From: Betaproteobacteria bacterium
GTDB lineage: Bacteria; Pseudomonadota; Gammaproteobacteria; Burkholderiales; SG8-39
Length of the DNA: 40,270 nucleotides
Assembly (NCBI GenBank): GCA_009693435.1
Contig: SHXF01000039.1
Location: 1 to 40,270 of the forward strand
Direction of reading: 5' to 3'
In this document: positions 7,920 through 16,312 of the stretch, piece after piece
How the letters are laid out: each line of letters starts with the position of its first letter
Numbering within the stretch: position 1 is the stretch's first letter
Program-made: the position numbers and the translations under genes
The notes under the pieces: generated by a model
Databases searched by the model: none
Told to the model about the DNA's origin: nothing
The model's input: the letters and a program-made list of their open reading frames with translations, nothing else

Positions 7920-9101
7920 ATGAGACCCCTCTCCGACATCACCGTCATCACCCTGGAACACGCTATCGCCGCGCCGTTTGCCACGCGCCAGCTGGCCGAC
8001 CTCGGCGCCCGCGTCATCAAGATCGAGCGCCCCGGTGTCGGCGATTTCGCACGCGGCTACGATGCCCGGGTGCGCGGGCTTGCCTCGCATTTCGTGTGGA
8101 CCAACCGCTCCAAGGAAAGCCTCACGCTGGACGTGAAGCATGCCGAAGCGCAGACGATACTGAAACGCCTCATCGTCGAGCAGGCCGACGTGCTGGTGCA
8201 GAACCTCGCGCCCGGCGCCGCCAGCCGCCTCGGGCTGTCCTACGAGGCGCTCTCGGCGCTGAAGCCGGGCATCATCGTGTGCGACATCTCCGGCTACGGC
8301 GCGGACGGCCCGTATCGCGACAAGAAGGCCTATGACCTCCTCATCCAGAGCGAGGCCGGCCTGCTTTCGGTCACCGGCACCGAAGAGACGCCCTCCAAGG
8401 CCGGCGCATCGATGGCCGACATCTCCGCGGGCATGTACGCCTACAGCAACATCCTCGCGGCGCTGCTGCACCGGCAGAAGACCGGGCGCGGCCAGCGCAT
8501 CGACATCTCGATGCTGGAATCGCTGGTGGAATGGATGAGCTATCCGCTCTACTACGCCTACGACGGCGCCGCGCCGCCGCCGCGCAATGGCGCGAGCCAC
8601 GCCACCATCTATCCCTACGGACCGTTTCCCGCGGGCGATGGCAAGACGGTGATGCTGGGGCTGCAGAACGAGCGCGAGTGGGTGGCGTTCTGCGAAAAGG
8701 TGCTGCTCCGGCCGGAGCTGGCAGGTGACCCGCGCTACGCCGGCAACGCGAAGCGCGACGCGGCGCGCGATGAACTGGGGCGCGTGATCGTGGAGACGTT
8801 CGCCGCGCTCGACGTCGACGAAGTGCGCCGCCGGCTCGACGACGCGCAGATCGCCAACGCGCAGGTGAACGACATGCACGACGTCTGGGCCCATCCGCAA
8901 CTCAAAGCGCGGGAGCGCTGGCGCGAAGTGGACACCGAGCAGGGCCCGATTCCCGCGGTGCTGCCGCCCGGCTCCTGGGACGAGGGGCCACCGCGCATGG
9001 ACGGCGTGCCGGCGCTGGGGCAGCACACCGACGCGATTCTGGCAAGCCTGGGCTACGCGCCCGAGCGCATCGCGGCGCTGCGCGCGGAAAAGGCGATTTG
9101 A
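7920..9101 (+). CDS. CaiB/BaiF family III CoA-transferase
   Basis: A 393-residue family III CoA-transferase, which moves CoA between carboxylic acids through an aspartyl intermediate. The N terminus MRPLSDITVITLEHAIAAPFATRQLADLGARVIKIERP is the classic family opening. The YDLLIQSEAGLLSVTG segment carries the expected catalytic Asp. GQRIDISMLESLVEW and the C-terminal HPQLKARERWREVDTEQGPIPAVLPP are also standard. The ATG at 7920 matches the family start; a TTG at 7896 would add eight unusual residues. It probably activates the acid handled by the hydratase at 6188 and imported via the receptor at 5179, with higBA sitting between them. Confidence 0.9.
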   Translation: MRPLSDITVITLEHAIAAPFATRQLADLGARVIKIERPGVGDFARGYDARVRGLASHFVWTNRSKESLTLDVKHAEAQTILKRLIVEQADVLVQNLAPGAASRLGLSYEALSALKPGIIVCDISGYGADGPYRDKKAYDLLIQSEAGLLSVTGTEETPSKAGASMADISAGMYAYSNILAALLHRQKTGRGQRIDISMLESLVEWMSYPLYYAYDGAAPPPRNGASHATIYPYGPFPAGDGKTVMLGLQNEREWVAFCEKVLLRPELAGDPRYAGNAKRDAARDELGRVIVETFAALDVDEVRRRLDDAQIANAQVNDMHDVWAHPQLKARERWREVDTEQGPIPAVLPPGSWDEGPPRMDGVPALGQHTDAILASLGYAPERIAALRAEKAI

Positions 9102-9128
9102 ATCCGACGGCGGGCAGTCGCGCTGCTG

Positions 9129-9207
9129 GCTATATGAAAAATAGCAATAGCGTTGCCTGCTTGTTACCGCCGTTACGGCCTTTCGCCAATATAATCTTTT
9201 GAATTTA
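9129..9207. repeat. Dispersed ~79-bp hairpin repeat, copy A
   Basis: The segment GCTATATgaaaaATAGC plus ACCGCCGTTACGGCC (9166-9180) and ATAATCTTTTGAATT recurs at 16134-16213 in the same order. It lies just after the CoA-transferase. Similar GCTAT...ATAGC hairpin repeats are scattered in Comamonadaceae-like genomes. The rest of 9102-9257 shows no gene. Confidence 0.7.
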
Positions 9208-9257
9208 TGGTGCCCGGCGCAGCCCCGGCCGACACTGCGGCGGCGGAACGGAACACA

Positions 9258-9448
9258 TCAGCTCCGGCCGGGATCGATCAGGGACTCTATCTTCGCGACC
9301 AGTTCCGTTCGCGGCGCGCCAGCGGCACCACATGATCCGGCGCATTGGTCGAGACGATGTCGAACTGCGCGCCGAGTTTAGCCTGCAGGTAGTCGATCAC
9401 CGCCTCGTCGTCGACCACCATGATTTTCCTGCGTTCTCCGGTTTCCAT
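9258..9448 (-). pseudogene. Response-regulator receiver remnant (internal deletion, frameshift)
   Basis: From the ATG at 9448 (leftward) the frame reads RRKIMVVDDEAVIDYLQAKL...FDIVSTN...PLARRERN, the first half of a receiver domain. That frame ends at 9287, but another frame continues ELVAKIESLIDPGRS to a stop at 9258, the usual last helix of a receiver. The middle, including the phosphoacceptor Asp, is missing. It resembles the first 60 residues of the receiver domain of the large gene at 9607-12315 and lies just downstream of it, so it was probably a single-domain partner or a duplicate. Confidence 0.75.
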
Positions 9449-9500
9449 TTGAATCGCGCCTCTTTTCGCCAATGGATCGATTCAGCCTGCTTGCTCCGGG

Positions 9501-9540
9501 TTCGTCGCCCGCGGGTTTGTCGCCCGCGGGTTTGTCGCCC
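9501..9540. repeat. 15-bp tandem repeat
   Basis: Two full units and a partial third of TTYGTCGCCCGCGGG (9501-9515, 9516-9530, 9531-9540) between the receiver remnant and the end of the large signalling gene. Confidence 0.8.
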
Positions 9541-9606
9541 ATGGCTGCGACTCCTTTCGATCCTCTCCCACCTGCCGCCCGCCATCATCGGGCATGGCGG
9601 AGCCGT

Positions 9607-12315
9607 TCATCCATCCAATTGCGCCACGCACAGGCGCCGATTGTAAATTTCAAGCAGCTTCAACAGCACGATCGGGACGGTGCGCAGTGTCGCAGCCGGG
9701 ATGCGCGACAGTTCCACGGCGCCGAGCGCGACTGCGTGCCAGACCGGCGCGGTGCGGCCGAGGCACGACTCTTCGGAAAAGCAGCCGCCCTCGCCCACGG
9801 TTTCCAGCAGGCGTCCGTCGATGGTTTCAAGACGCACCTGGCCCCGGCGCACCAGTTGCAGCGCGTCACCCGGTGGAATCACGGCCCCCGCCCCGACAAC
9901 GACGCGCTCCATGGCGGCCGCAATGCGTTGCTGGGTCTGCAAATCGATGCGCTCGGCAAACAACGACAGCGCACGAATCGGCGCGGTGCTGTCGAGCGCC
10001 ATGCGCAGCCCGCCGTACCAGCCGCCATTGAGCACGAAATCGCGCAGCGCATTCACGTTCATGCGCAACAATCGCACCGTGGACGCGGCGCGCCAGGTGG
10101 CGGGCAGCGGCGCATCGTTGAACAGCACATCGACCCCTATCAGGGAGCCCACCGGCAGCACCGCCGGCGGCGGATTCTGCGGGTCGTGCAATTCCACACT
10201 GCCGGTCAGCACCAGATACACGTGCCGGGACTCCGCGCCGCGCCGCAAAATCAGGCTGCCGGCGTTGTGGATGGTGACAGGCGAGCGCAACAGCGCATTG
10301 AGGCTCTCCAGCCCGGCCTCCGGAAACAAACGGCTCAGGGCGAGGTAGGCGCGCTGCCAGATGTAATCCTGGCTCGAGGCAATGAGCACATCCACCGCAC
10401 CGAACGTCGCCTGCGAGCCCACTTCGAGTTCGCCGGCAGTGAACGGCTCGGCACGGTGCGCGAGCACGATCTTCTCCGACTTGTCGTGGGAAAAATCGAC
10501 CGGCGCGCCATGTATCAGGCCGCCGCCTGCGTCGATTTTTTTCACCGTCGCCGGTGTCAGATAAGCGGCCCTCACGGAGTCCACAAAATCGGCGGGAAGG
10601 GCTTCTCTTGCCTCCGGCGCGGCGACCAGACGCGCCAGCACATCGAGGGCAACGATGTCGGCCAGATGCGCGTAGGTGCGATATCCCTCGTCGCCGCGAA
10701 CGCGGAAGGTGAACACCGTGGTCTCGACCGGATGGGGCGAAGCGACCGGCATGACTTCCATGCCGTCGCAGTCGTTCCACTGCCCCGCAACCAGATCGCG
10801 CACTTCGAAGAAATCGGCGAACAGCGCCTCATCGATCGACATCAGCGCGGCGAGTTTCTTCGTCACCGAATGGCGGACCAGGGGCGTGGCGTAGTACCTG
10901 AGGCGCACACCCGATGCGATCAACGCGGGCAGCCCGGCAAAGTGATCGTCGTGGGCGTGGGTGTGGAACACGCCGGCGATCTCGCTCACATCGATGCCGA
11001 GGCTCTGCAGCGTGTGCAGCACGCTGGGGCCGGCATCGACAAGATAGTAGCGCCCCTGGAACATGACGATGCTCGCCATGCTCTGGCGGCGCAAATCCCA
11101 GCCGTCGCCCTCGCCGCAGTGAATCACGCCGAAATACTGCGGGGCCACGAAATGCTGCCCCGGCGTATAGGGTGCCTCGTAGGCCTCGTCGGGCGCGAGA
11201 TTGAGGTCGACTTCGGTGTTGCGCCCCTGATAGGCGAATTCGTAACGGTTAAGGCCGAGCCGGCGCGCCGAGACCCCGTTTGCCAGTTCCACCGGATCTT
11301 TCCCGATGACCCGGCTGTCGAGCAGATCTTCGCTGGAGCGAATGCTGCCGAATGCGAAGCGCAATTTGAGCGCCATCTGACGGCGCGCCTCGTCGCCATC
11401 GATGCCGGCCGCGCGCATTTCCTCTTCGCTCACCAGGCCATAGTTGCCCCGGTAAATGTAGTCGAGCTGCGCGCGCACCTGCGCGCTCGCGCCGATGATG
11501 AGCGGCTTGCGGCCGGTATTGTTCGGGTGACCCGGCAATATCATTCCCTGCCGGTAAAGCATTTGCAGCACGGGAAACTCGGAGAGATTGGCAAAACGCC
11601 CGTTCTGCAGCAGCACGTCCGACAGAAGAATCACGTTGGGGCCGGTCTCGCACAGCACGCTGCCCTTGCGCTCCTCGGCGATGTAGCCACGCAGCATCAG
11701 GTTTTTCACCACGTCGCCCGGCGTCCCGCACAGGATGTACAAACCGGCTTCAGGCACCTGTATCCAGTACACGCCCGGGGCGACGCGCGTGGTGCGCAGG
11801 TTGTGCATCGCTTCGCGCAGCGCCAGACGGCTCGCCTCGAGCTCGGCGGTGCGCGCGGCGACGCTTGCCTCGAGCAGCGCATTCTGGTCCCTCATCCCCC
11901 CCTGCGCGTCGCGCAAAGCGAGGTGCAGACGCAGGCGCGCCTGCAGCACGGCGCGATCCAGGGTCTTGTTCAGGTAGTCGACGGAACCGGCTTCGAGTCC
12001 GCGCTTTTCGTCGCCCGCTTCGGTGCGGCTGGCGGTGAGCAGGATCACCGGCGTGTCACCCAGATCCGCGTCGGCCTTGATGCGCCGGCACAGTTCATAG
12101 CCATCGATCTCGGGCATGCTCACATCGCACAGCACCAGGTCAGGCCGCTCGCGGCGCGCCATCTCGAGCGCCTCGCCCGGGTCGTTGGTCACGACCAGAT
12201 CGAAGGTGCCGCCCAGATTGGCCTGCAGATAGTCGGTGACGGCCGCGTCGTCGTCTATTGCGAGGATCTTGCTTTTTCTGCCGCTCGCGGCGCTAACGGC
12301 GATTGGGGTTGCCAT
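9607..12315 (-). CDS. Receiver / metallo-beta-lactamase / cyclic-nucleotide-binding-like fusion protein
   Basis: A 902-residue multidomain signalling protein. Residues 13-130 are a receiver with acidic pocket D21-D23, phosphoacceptor D64 (LVLCDVSMP), T94 and K117. Residues ~130-180 look coiled coil. Residues ~180-330 form an unassigned domain (GVYWIQVPEAGLYILCGTPGD...NNTGRKPLIIGA). Residues ~385-640 are a metallo-beta-lactamase fold with THAHDDHFAG, giving H453, H455, D457 and H458 of the HxHxDH metal site; later His/Asp ligands are plausible at SPHPVET, AHLADIV and LIHGAP. Two cyclic-nucleotide-binding-like domains end the protein (about 680-790 and 800-895; GSLILRRGAESRHVYLVLTGSVEL; GGCFSEESCLGR). 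No DNA-binding domain is seen. Likely a phosphorylation-controlled metallohydrolase; its substrate is unknown. The neighbouring kinase and receiver genes are remnants. Confidence 0.75.
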   Translation of the reverse strand: MATPIAVSAASGRKSKILAIDDDAAVTDYLQANLGGTFDLVVTNDPGEALEMARRERPDLVLCDVSMPEIDGYELCRRIKADADLGDTPVILLTASRTEAGDEKRGLEAGSVDYLNKTLDRAVLQARLRLHLALRDAQGGMRDQNALLEASVAARTAELEASRLALREAMHNLRTTRVAPGVYWIQVPEAGLYILCGTPGDVVKNLMLRGYIAEERKGSVLCETGPNVILLSDVLLQNGRFANLSEFPVLQMLYRQGMILPGHPNNTGRKPLIIGASAQVRAQLDYIYRGNYGLVSEEEMRAAGIDGDEARRQMALKLRFAFGSIRSSEDLLDSRVIGKDPVELANGVSARRLGLNRYEFAYQGRNTEVDLNLAPDEAYEAPYTPGQHFVAPQYFGVIHCGEGDGWDLRRQSMASIVMFQGRYYLVDAGPSVLHTLQSLGIDVSEIAGVFHTHAHDDHFAGLPALIASGVRLRYYATPLVRHSVTKKLAALMSIDEALFADFFEVRDLVAGQWNDCDGMEVMPVASPHPVETTVFTFRVRGDEGYRTYAHLADIVALDVLARLVAAPEAREALPADFVDSVRAAYLTPATVKKIDAGGGLIHGAPVDFSHDKSEKIVLAHRAEPFTAGELEVGSQATFGAVDVLIASSQDYIWQRAYLALSRLFPEAGLESLNALLRSPVTIHNAGSLILRRGAESRHVYLVLTGSVELHDPQNPPPAVLPVGSLIGVDVLFNDAPLPATWRAASTVRLLRMNVNALRDFVLNGGWYGGLRMALDSTAPIRALSLFAERIDLQTQQRIAAAMERVVVGAGAVIPPGDALQLVRRGQVRLETIDGRLLETVGEGGCFSEESCLGRTAPVWHAVALGAVELSRIPAATLRTVPIVLLKLLEIYNRRLCVAQLDG

Positions 12316-12330
12316 GCTCGTTCCTGGTGA

Positions 12331-12600
12331 TCATGCGTCGGCGGAGAAGGCGATGCCGGCGGGACGGATTTCAACCGATTCAAGATGTTCGCGCAAGGCG
12401 TTTATGTGCGCCTCGAGTCCGGCAGCGACATCCGTCGCTGCGGTGCCGCCGCCAGCGGCTTTTTCGCTGAGGGCCTCCGCGGAGGCAGTCCATCATCATA
12501 GGCGACTTGCTCCATCTTGTAGAGGTCGAGGGACAGGTTGATCATGTTGAGCAGCCGGTAGCCGGCGCGATCGGCATTGCCATTCGCCGGCCGCAGGCGC
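12331..12600 (-). pseudogene. Histidine-kinase remnant
   Basis: Leftward, bases ~12580-12505 read DRAGYRLLNMINLSLDLYKMEQ, typical of the second helix of a HisKA dimerisation domain. After about base 12500 the sequence changes frame and continues as EALSEKAAGGG...LEAHINALREHLESVEIRPAGIAFSADA to a stop at 12331. The ATPase domain is absent. The tail lies 15 bp upstream of the 902-residue response-regulator gene, where a cognate kinase would be expected. Which protein the tail belonged to is not clear. The remaining 12601-12731 shows no gene. Confidence 0.55.
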
Positions 12601-12731
12601 ACCATTCTCCTCGGGCGATCCCGAGGCGGTGCGACATGCCGCGAGGTCCCGCGGATGGATAGGTGCGGGATCGAGATCCTGATGATGCCGGTTGAATTTC
12701 CCATCGAATAACGATTGTCACGGAGCAAAGC

Positions 12732-14306
12732 ATGAACGGATTGACCCTCAAGGGGGGCCACGTCATCGATCCCGCGTCGGGCCTGAACGGCCGGTCGGAC
12801 ATCAGAATCGAGGGAGGCCGGATCACCAGCGTCGGTTCGTTTGCGGTTCCGCCCGGCGACGAGGTGCTCGATCTCGCCGGCGAACATGTCACGCCCGGCT
12901 GGGTGGACATGCACGTGCATGCGTACGGCACGCTTGGATTCGCGGACCCCGACAGCATCGGCATTTTCCAGGGCGTCACCACGTTCGTCGAGGCGGGCGG
13001 CCCCGGCATCGACACCCTGCCGGAGTTCGTGGCGCTGCTGGGCGGCAGGACGATCACGACTCTCTTTGCCGGGCCGTACATCCGGCCCATGGGCATCATC
13101 GGCTTGAACTGGCTGGAAGGCGAGCCGCGATCGATCAAGAACATTCCGGTCGAGCGCTGGATCGATTTCCACGAGCAACACCCCGGCCTGCTTCGCTATC
13201 TGAAGATCGGCGAATTCGAAAAGTCCGGGCGCGGACCGCTCAGGATGGGCAAGGGACTGGCCGAACTGCTGAACCTGCCGCTGTACGTGCATATCGGCGA
13301 GCATCAGCGTCCGGGTTTCGACAGCGGCGCATACGAAATCTGGAATATCGCCGACAAGGGCGACATCATCACGCATCTCTATCACAACAACGGCGGCCGG
13401 ATTCTCGACGCGGCCGGCAAGGTATACGACCACGTGCGCACTGCTGCCAAGCGCGGCGTGCTGTTCGATTCGTCCATCGGCGGCTACAACTTTTCCTGGG
13501 ACGTGGCCGAGAAGGCGTTTGCGCAGGGCATCGTCCCGGATTTCATCAGTTCCGACCTGCAGCAGTTCAATGTGATGGGGCCGACCTACTCGCTGGCAAA
13601 CGTGATGAGCATCTTCCTGCACCTGGGCTTCACGCTGCCGGAGGTCATCGAGCGCGTCACCTGCGCGCCGGCCCGCGCGCTCTCCTTGTCCGCCCAGGCC
13701 GGAAGCCTGCGCGTGGGAGCGCCGGCGGACATCACCGTGTTCCGCGTGGAAGACGGCGAATTCACCCTCAGCGACACGGGCAGGGGAAAGCGGGTGGCGA
13801 AGCGGCGCATTGTTCCCCGCATCGCATTCAAGGACGGCGTGCGTTACGACGTGGACCTCACCCGCTGCCAGGATGAGCGCAACTGGCTGATGCAGGTCGC
13901 CGAGGACAGCCTTCCTTCGTCCGCGCGGCGCATCAACGACAGGCAACGGAAGTTCCTGGGTGTGCTTCGCCTCCTGCTCGATGAAGTGCAATGGCAGACC
14001 GCGGTGGCGGACCAGCTGGATCTGGACAACGCGATCAGGCTGCAGGATGTTTTTCACCATTCCCGCGCCGTAGCCGGCACGGAGCTGGGCGAATCGTTGA
14101 GAGCGGTGTTCGATGTGTTTCTGGAAGATCCGTTCACCATGCAGATCGGATTGTTCCTGAACCGGCTGGATCGGACGTTTGTTCTGGCGCGGCTGGAGGA
14201 AGCGGAGGCAGCGGGCGCGCAAACGGCTACGCGCGGTGACGACGCGCGTCCGCCCGCGGCGGGACTACCGCAGCAGTCCGTTCAATCGGCAGAACGCATT
14301 GTGTGA
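12732..14306 (+). CDS. Amidohydrolase/deacetylase-family metallohydrolase with C-terminal extension
   Basis: A 524-residue protein. Residues 1-~385 are an amidohydrolase-superfamily deacetylase, dihydroorotase-like. Seen: LKGGHVIDPASGLNGRSDIRIEGGRI at the start of the beta-sandwich; metal HxH at H61 and H63 (GWVDMHVHAYG); a possible bridging Lys in LRYLKIGEFEKSG; HIGEHQRPG, ITHLYHNNGGR and the catalytic-Asp region FISSDLQQFN; and the closing GSLRVGAPADITVFRVEDGEF. Such enzymes hydrolyse C-N bonds of N-acyl or cyclic amides. Relatives usually stop near 390-400 residues; here ~135 extra residues follow (from about RNWLMQVAEDS), helical and with no recognised fold. The ATG has GGAG seven bases upstream. 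Confidence 0.82.
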   Translation: MNGLTLKGGHVIDPASGLNGRSDIRIEGGRITSVGSFAVPPGDEVLDLAGEHVTPGWVDMHVHAYGTLGFADPDSIGIFQGVTTFVEAGGPGIDTLPEFVALLGGRTITTLFAGPYIRPMGIIGLNWLEGEPRSIKNIPVERWIDFHEQHPGLLRYLKIGEFEKSGRGPLRMGKGLAELLNLPLYVHIGEHQRPGFDSGAYEIWNIADKGDIITHLYHNNGGRILDAAGKVYDHVRTAAKRGVLFDSSIGGYNFSWDVAEKAFAQGIVPDFISSDLQQFNVMGPTYSLANVMSIFLHLGFTLPEVIERVTCAPARALSLSAQAGSLRVGAPADITVFRVEDGEFTLSDTGRGKRVAKRRIVPRIAFKDGVRYDVDLTRCQDERNWLMQVAEDSLPSSARRINDRQRKFLGVLRLLLDEVQWQTAVADQLDLDNAIRLQDVFHHSRAVAGTELGESLRAVFDVFLEDPFTMQIGLFLNRLDRTFVLARLEEAEAAGAQTATRGDDARPPAAGLPQQSVQSAERIV

Positions 14307-14337
14307 AGCCGCGCGTTGACGCGGCGCGCAAGCGGAT

Positions 14338-14736
14338 TCAGGGCGCCTTCGCTTGCGTCCAGTCGTGCTCGGAGACATCGAACACGATGCCCAGCGGATC
14401 CTTGAATTTGGTCTCCGCCTGAACCCCGGGAATCGCCGGGATCTTGCGAAAGAACTTGCCGCCGTTCGCTTCGATCTTCTTCGCCATTTCGTCGGCATCA
14501 TCGACGAGCACGCCGAAGTGATGCAATCCCGCCCACTCCGGTCCATTGACCCTGCCCTGCGTGCCTTCGGGAAACGTCAGCAGCGTCAGGTTGACCGTGC
14601 CATCGGAGAGAATGACGGCATTGCCGATCGGGCTTTCGGCTTCGCCGACGCGGGTCAGTCCGAGCACGTTCTCGTAAAAGGCAGCGCTTTTTTCCAGGTC
14701 GGGCACCTGAATTGCGATATGACGAATCTTGGCCAT
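14338..14736 (-). CDS. VOC-family (glyoxalase/extradiol-like) protein
   Basis: A 132-residue vicinal-oxygen-chelate protein with two beta-alpha-beta-beta-beta modules. Seen: RHIAIQVPDLEKSAAFYENVLGL (first metal His), GLHHFGVLVDDADEMAKKIEANGG (third-position His), and DPLGIVFDVSEHDW (last acidic ligand). It resembles the lactoylglutathione lyase/methylmalonyl-CoA epimerase end of the family; the reaction is not predictable. The start at 14736 is set by GAGAAGGA upstream; the frame also stays open into the repeats beyond 14740, which are not part of the gene. It converges on the amidohydrolase with a 31-bp gap. Confidence 0.85.
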   Translation of the reverse strand: MAKIRHIAIQVPDLEKSAAFYENVLGLTRVGEAESPIGNAVILSDGTVNLTLLTFPEGTQGRVNGPEWAGLHHFGVLVDDADEMAKKIEANGGKFFRKIPAIPGVQAETKFKDPLGIVFDVSEHDWTQAKAP

Positions 14737-14841
14737 GGTTGGTATCCTTCTCTTGGTGGCATGTTTGGTGGCATGTGCCCCCCGGATTTTATACCTGTTG
14801 ATCTTTTCCAAATATGCGACGCCATTCGGGCTGATCCTCAT

Positions 14842-14986
14842 GACACCGTTCGGAGTGAGCCTGTCGAAGCCTCGCCGTCCTTCGACACCGTTCGGGCTGA
14901 GCCTGTCGAAGCCTCGCCGTCCTTCGACACCGTTCGGGCTGAGCCTGTCGAAGCCTCGCCGTCCTTCGACAGGCTCAGGACGAACG
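14842..14986. repeat. 42-bp tandem repeat built from a dispersed hairpin repeat
   Basis: Three near-identical 42-bp units (14842-14883, 14884-14925, 14926-14967), each with CCGTTCGG...GAGCCTGTCGAAG. They are followed by GACAGGCTCAGGACGAACG (14968-14986), the inverted partner of GAGCCTGTC. This CCGTTCGGGCTGAGCCTGTC family is a well-known intergenic repeat in beta- and gammaproteobacteria. A degenerate unit begins at about 14818. Confidence 0.92.
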
Positions 14987-15072
14987 CAAGGAAGCTGTTG
15001 CCTGACCCATACTGCCGTTGCGGCGCGGATATTCACGATGACCATGAAATGCCACGATCCAGAGAGGGTGCG

Positions 15073-16041
15073 ATGACACTGTCACGGCGTTCGATAATCC
15101 TGGGTGCGCTCGCCGCGCCCTTTGCAGCCCGGAGCCAGAGTCCGGCCTGGCCTTCGGGGGTCATCAGGATCGTCGTGCCCTTCCCGCCCGGGGGGACCGT
15201 CGATCCGATTGCGCGCCTGGTAGCGCCGGGGCTGCAACAGCGCCTGGGCGCGAGCATCGTTGTGGAGAACCGCACCGGCGCCTCGGGCAGCATCGGTACC
15301 GCATTCGTCGCGAAATCTCCGCCGGACGGTTACGCCTGGCTGTTCGCCTACGATACCCACGCGATCAATCCGTTCCTGCAAAAGCTCAGCTTCGATACCG
15401 AGCGCGACCTCGATCCGGTGCTGTTGATCGGCACCACACCGAATGTGCTTTGCGCGCATCCGTCGCGCCCCTATCAGACGCTGGCCGAGGTCGTGGCTGC
15501 GGCGAAACAACGGCCCGATGCCCTCACCTATGCCTCGGGCGGCGCCGGCGGCGTGTCGCACCTGTCGATGGTGACGCTGTGCAAGCGCGCCGGCATCGAG
15601 ATGCGGCACGTGCCCTATCGCGGCGCGGGGCCGGCGATGGCCGACCTGCTGGCCGGCCATGTCGACTTCATGATCGGCAGCGTCGCGCTGGTTACGCCGC
15701 ATGTGAAAGCGCAGCGGATCCGCCCCATATTTCAAGCGGGGCGGGAGCGCGTGGCATCGCTACCGAACGTGCCTACCGTCATGGAGAGCGGCTTCCCGGA
15801 CTTCGAATCGAATTCCTGGTGGGGTGTGTTCGCGCCCGCCGGGACGCCCAGGGCGGTCATCGAGCGCTTCGGCGGCGCGCTGATCGAATGCCTGCGCGAG
15901 GAAAGCGTCGCCCGATTTCTCGTCGATTCCCTGCAGGTCACGATGCTGCTGGCCGGGCCGGAAGCGACCCGGCAATTCGTCGGCGCCCAGATGAATCGCT
16001 GGGGTGCGGTGGTGCGCGACAACAACATCAAGGCGGAATGA
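15073..16041 (+). CDS. Bug/TctC-family tripartite tricarboxylate receptor
   Basis: A 322-residue receptor. The N terminus MTLSRRSIILGALAAPFAARSQ looks like a Tat-type signal (SRRS). The body has IRIVVPFPPGGTVDPIARL, VVENRTGASGSIGTAFVAKSPPDGYAWL, HVPYRGAGPAMADLLAGHVDFMI, PNVPTVMESGFPDF and GVFAPAGTPRAVIE. The ATG at 15073 follows a GAGAGGG site. It binds a small acid in the periplasm; the ligand is unknown. It stands alone between repeats, so context does not help. Confidence 0.88.
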   Translation: MTLSRRSIILGALAAPFAARSQSPAWPSGVIRIVVPFPPGGTVDPIARLVAPGLQQRLGASIVVENRTGASGSIGTAFVAKSPPDGYAWLFAYDTHAINPFLQKLSFDTERDLDPVLLIGTTPNVLCAHPSRPYQTLAEVVAAAKQRPDALTYASGGAGGVSHLSMVTLCKRAGIEMRHVPYRGAGPAMADLLAGHVDFMIGSVALVTPHVKAQRIRPIFQAGRERVASLPNVPTVMESGFPDFESNSWWGVFAPAGTPRAVIERFGGALIECLREESVARFLVDSLQVTMLLAGPEATRQFVGAQMNRWGAVVRDNNIKAE

Positions 16042-16133
16042 TTTGCCGGCCGGATGCGTGGAGTTCAGTGCCCCGAGAGCGCTCGCCGGAGCGTAATGCC
16101 GGGACTCGCGGAACGAACGCAGGCGGGTGCTTC

Positions 16134-16213
16134 GCTATTTCAAAAAGAAGATAGCAGTTGCCCGCAGATTACCGCCGTTACGGCCTGTGGCCGACATAAT
16201 CTTTTGAATTATA
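16134..16213. repeat. Dispersed ~80-bp hairpin repeat, copy B
   Basis: Matches copy A (9129-9207): a GCTATttc...ATAGC hairpin, then ACCGCCGTTACGGCCTG and CATAATCTTTTGAATTATA. It follows a Bug receptor gene. With the 13-bp array it accounts for most of 16042-16312, where no gene is seen. Confidence 0.7.
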
Positions 16214-16251
16214 GCGGTCGTCCCGGGATGTGAATTGCCGCCGAAGGTGGC

Positions 16252-16303
16252 GCGCACCTTCGACGCGCACCTTCGACGCGCACCTTCGACGCACACCTTC
16301 GGC
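16252..16303. repeat. 13-bp tandem repeat
   Basis: Three exact units GCGCACCTTCGAC (16252, 16265, 16278) and a variant GCACACCTTCGGC (16291-16303), next to the stop of the cupin gene. Confidence 0.9.
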
Positions 16304-16312
16304 ACGCCCGCA

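Noticed and set aside
7338..9026. Long minus-strand open frame across higBA and the CoA-transferase
   Set aside because: It runs through three well-supported plus-strand genes and its translation is Arg/His-rich without motifs.
9472..12330. Long plus-strand open frame opposite the 902-residue gene
   Set aside because: It is the complementary frame of a high-GC gene, with a low-complexity His/Arg/Gln-rich product and no family features; the minus strand has clear domains.
12402..14222. 606-codon minus-strand frame
   Set aside because: Most is the shadow of the amidohydrolase; only its last part (below about 12600) carries the kinase-like helix, reported separately.
14842..14967. Possible CRISPR array
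   Set aside because: The units are directly adjacent with no variable spacers and belong to a known dispersed hairpin repeat; no cas genes.
14737..15045. N-terminal extension of the VOC gene
   Set aside because: It is translated 42-bp repeat sequence; the ATG at 14736 has a ribosome site and the family start.
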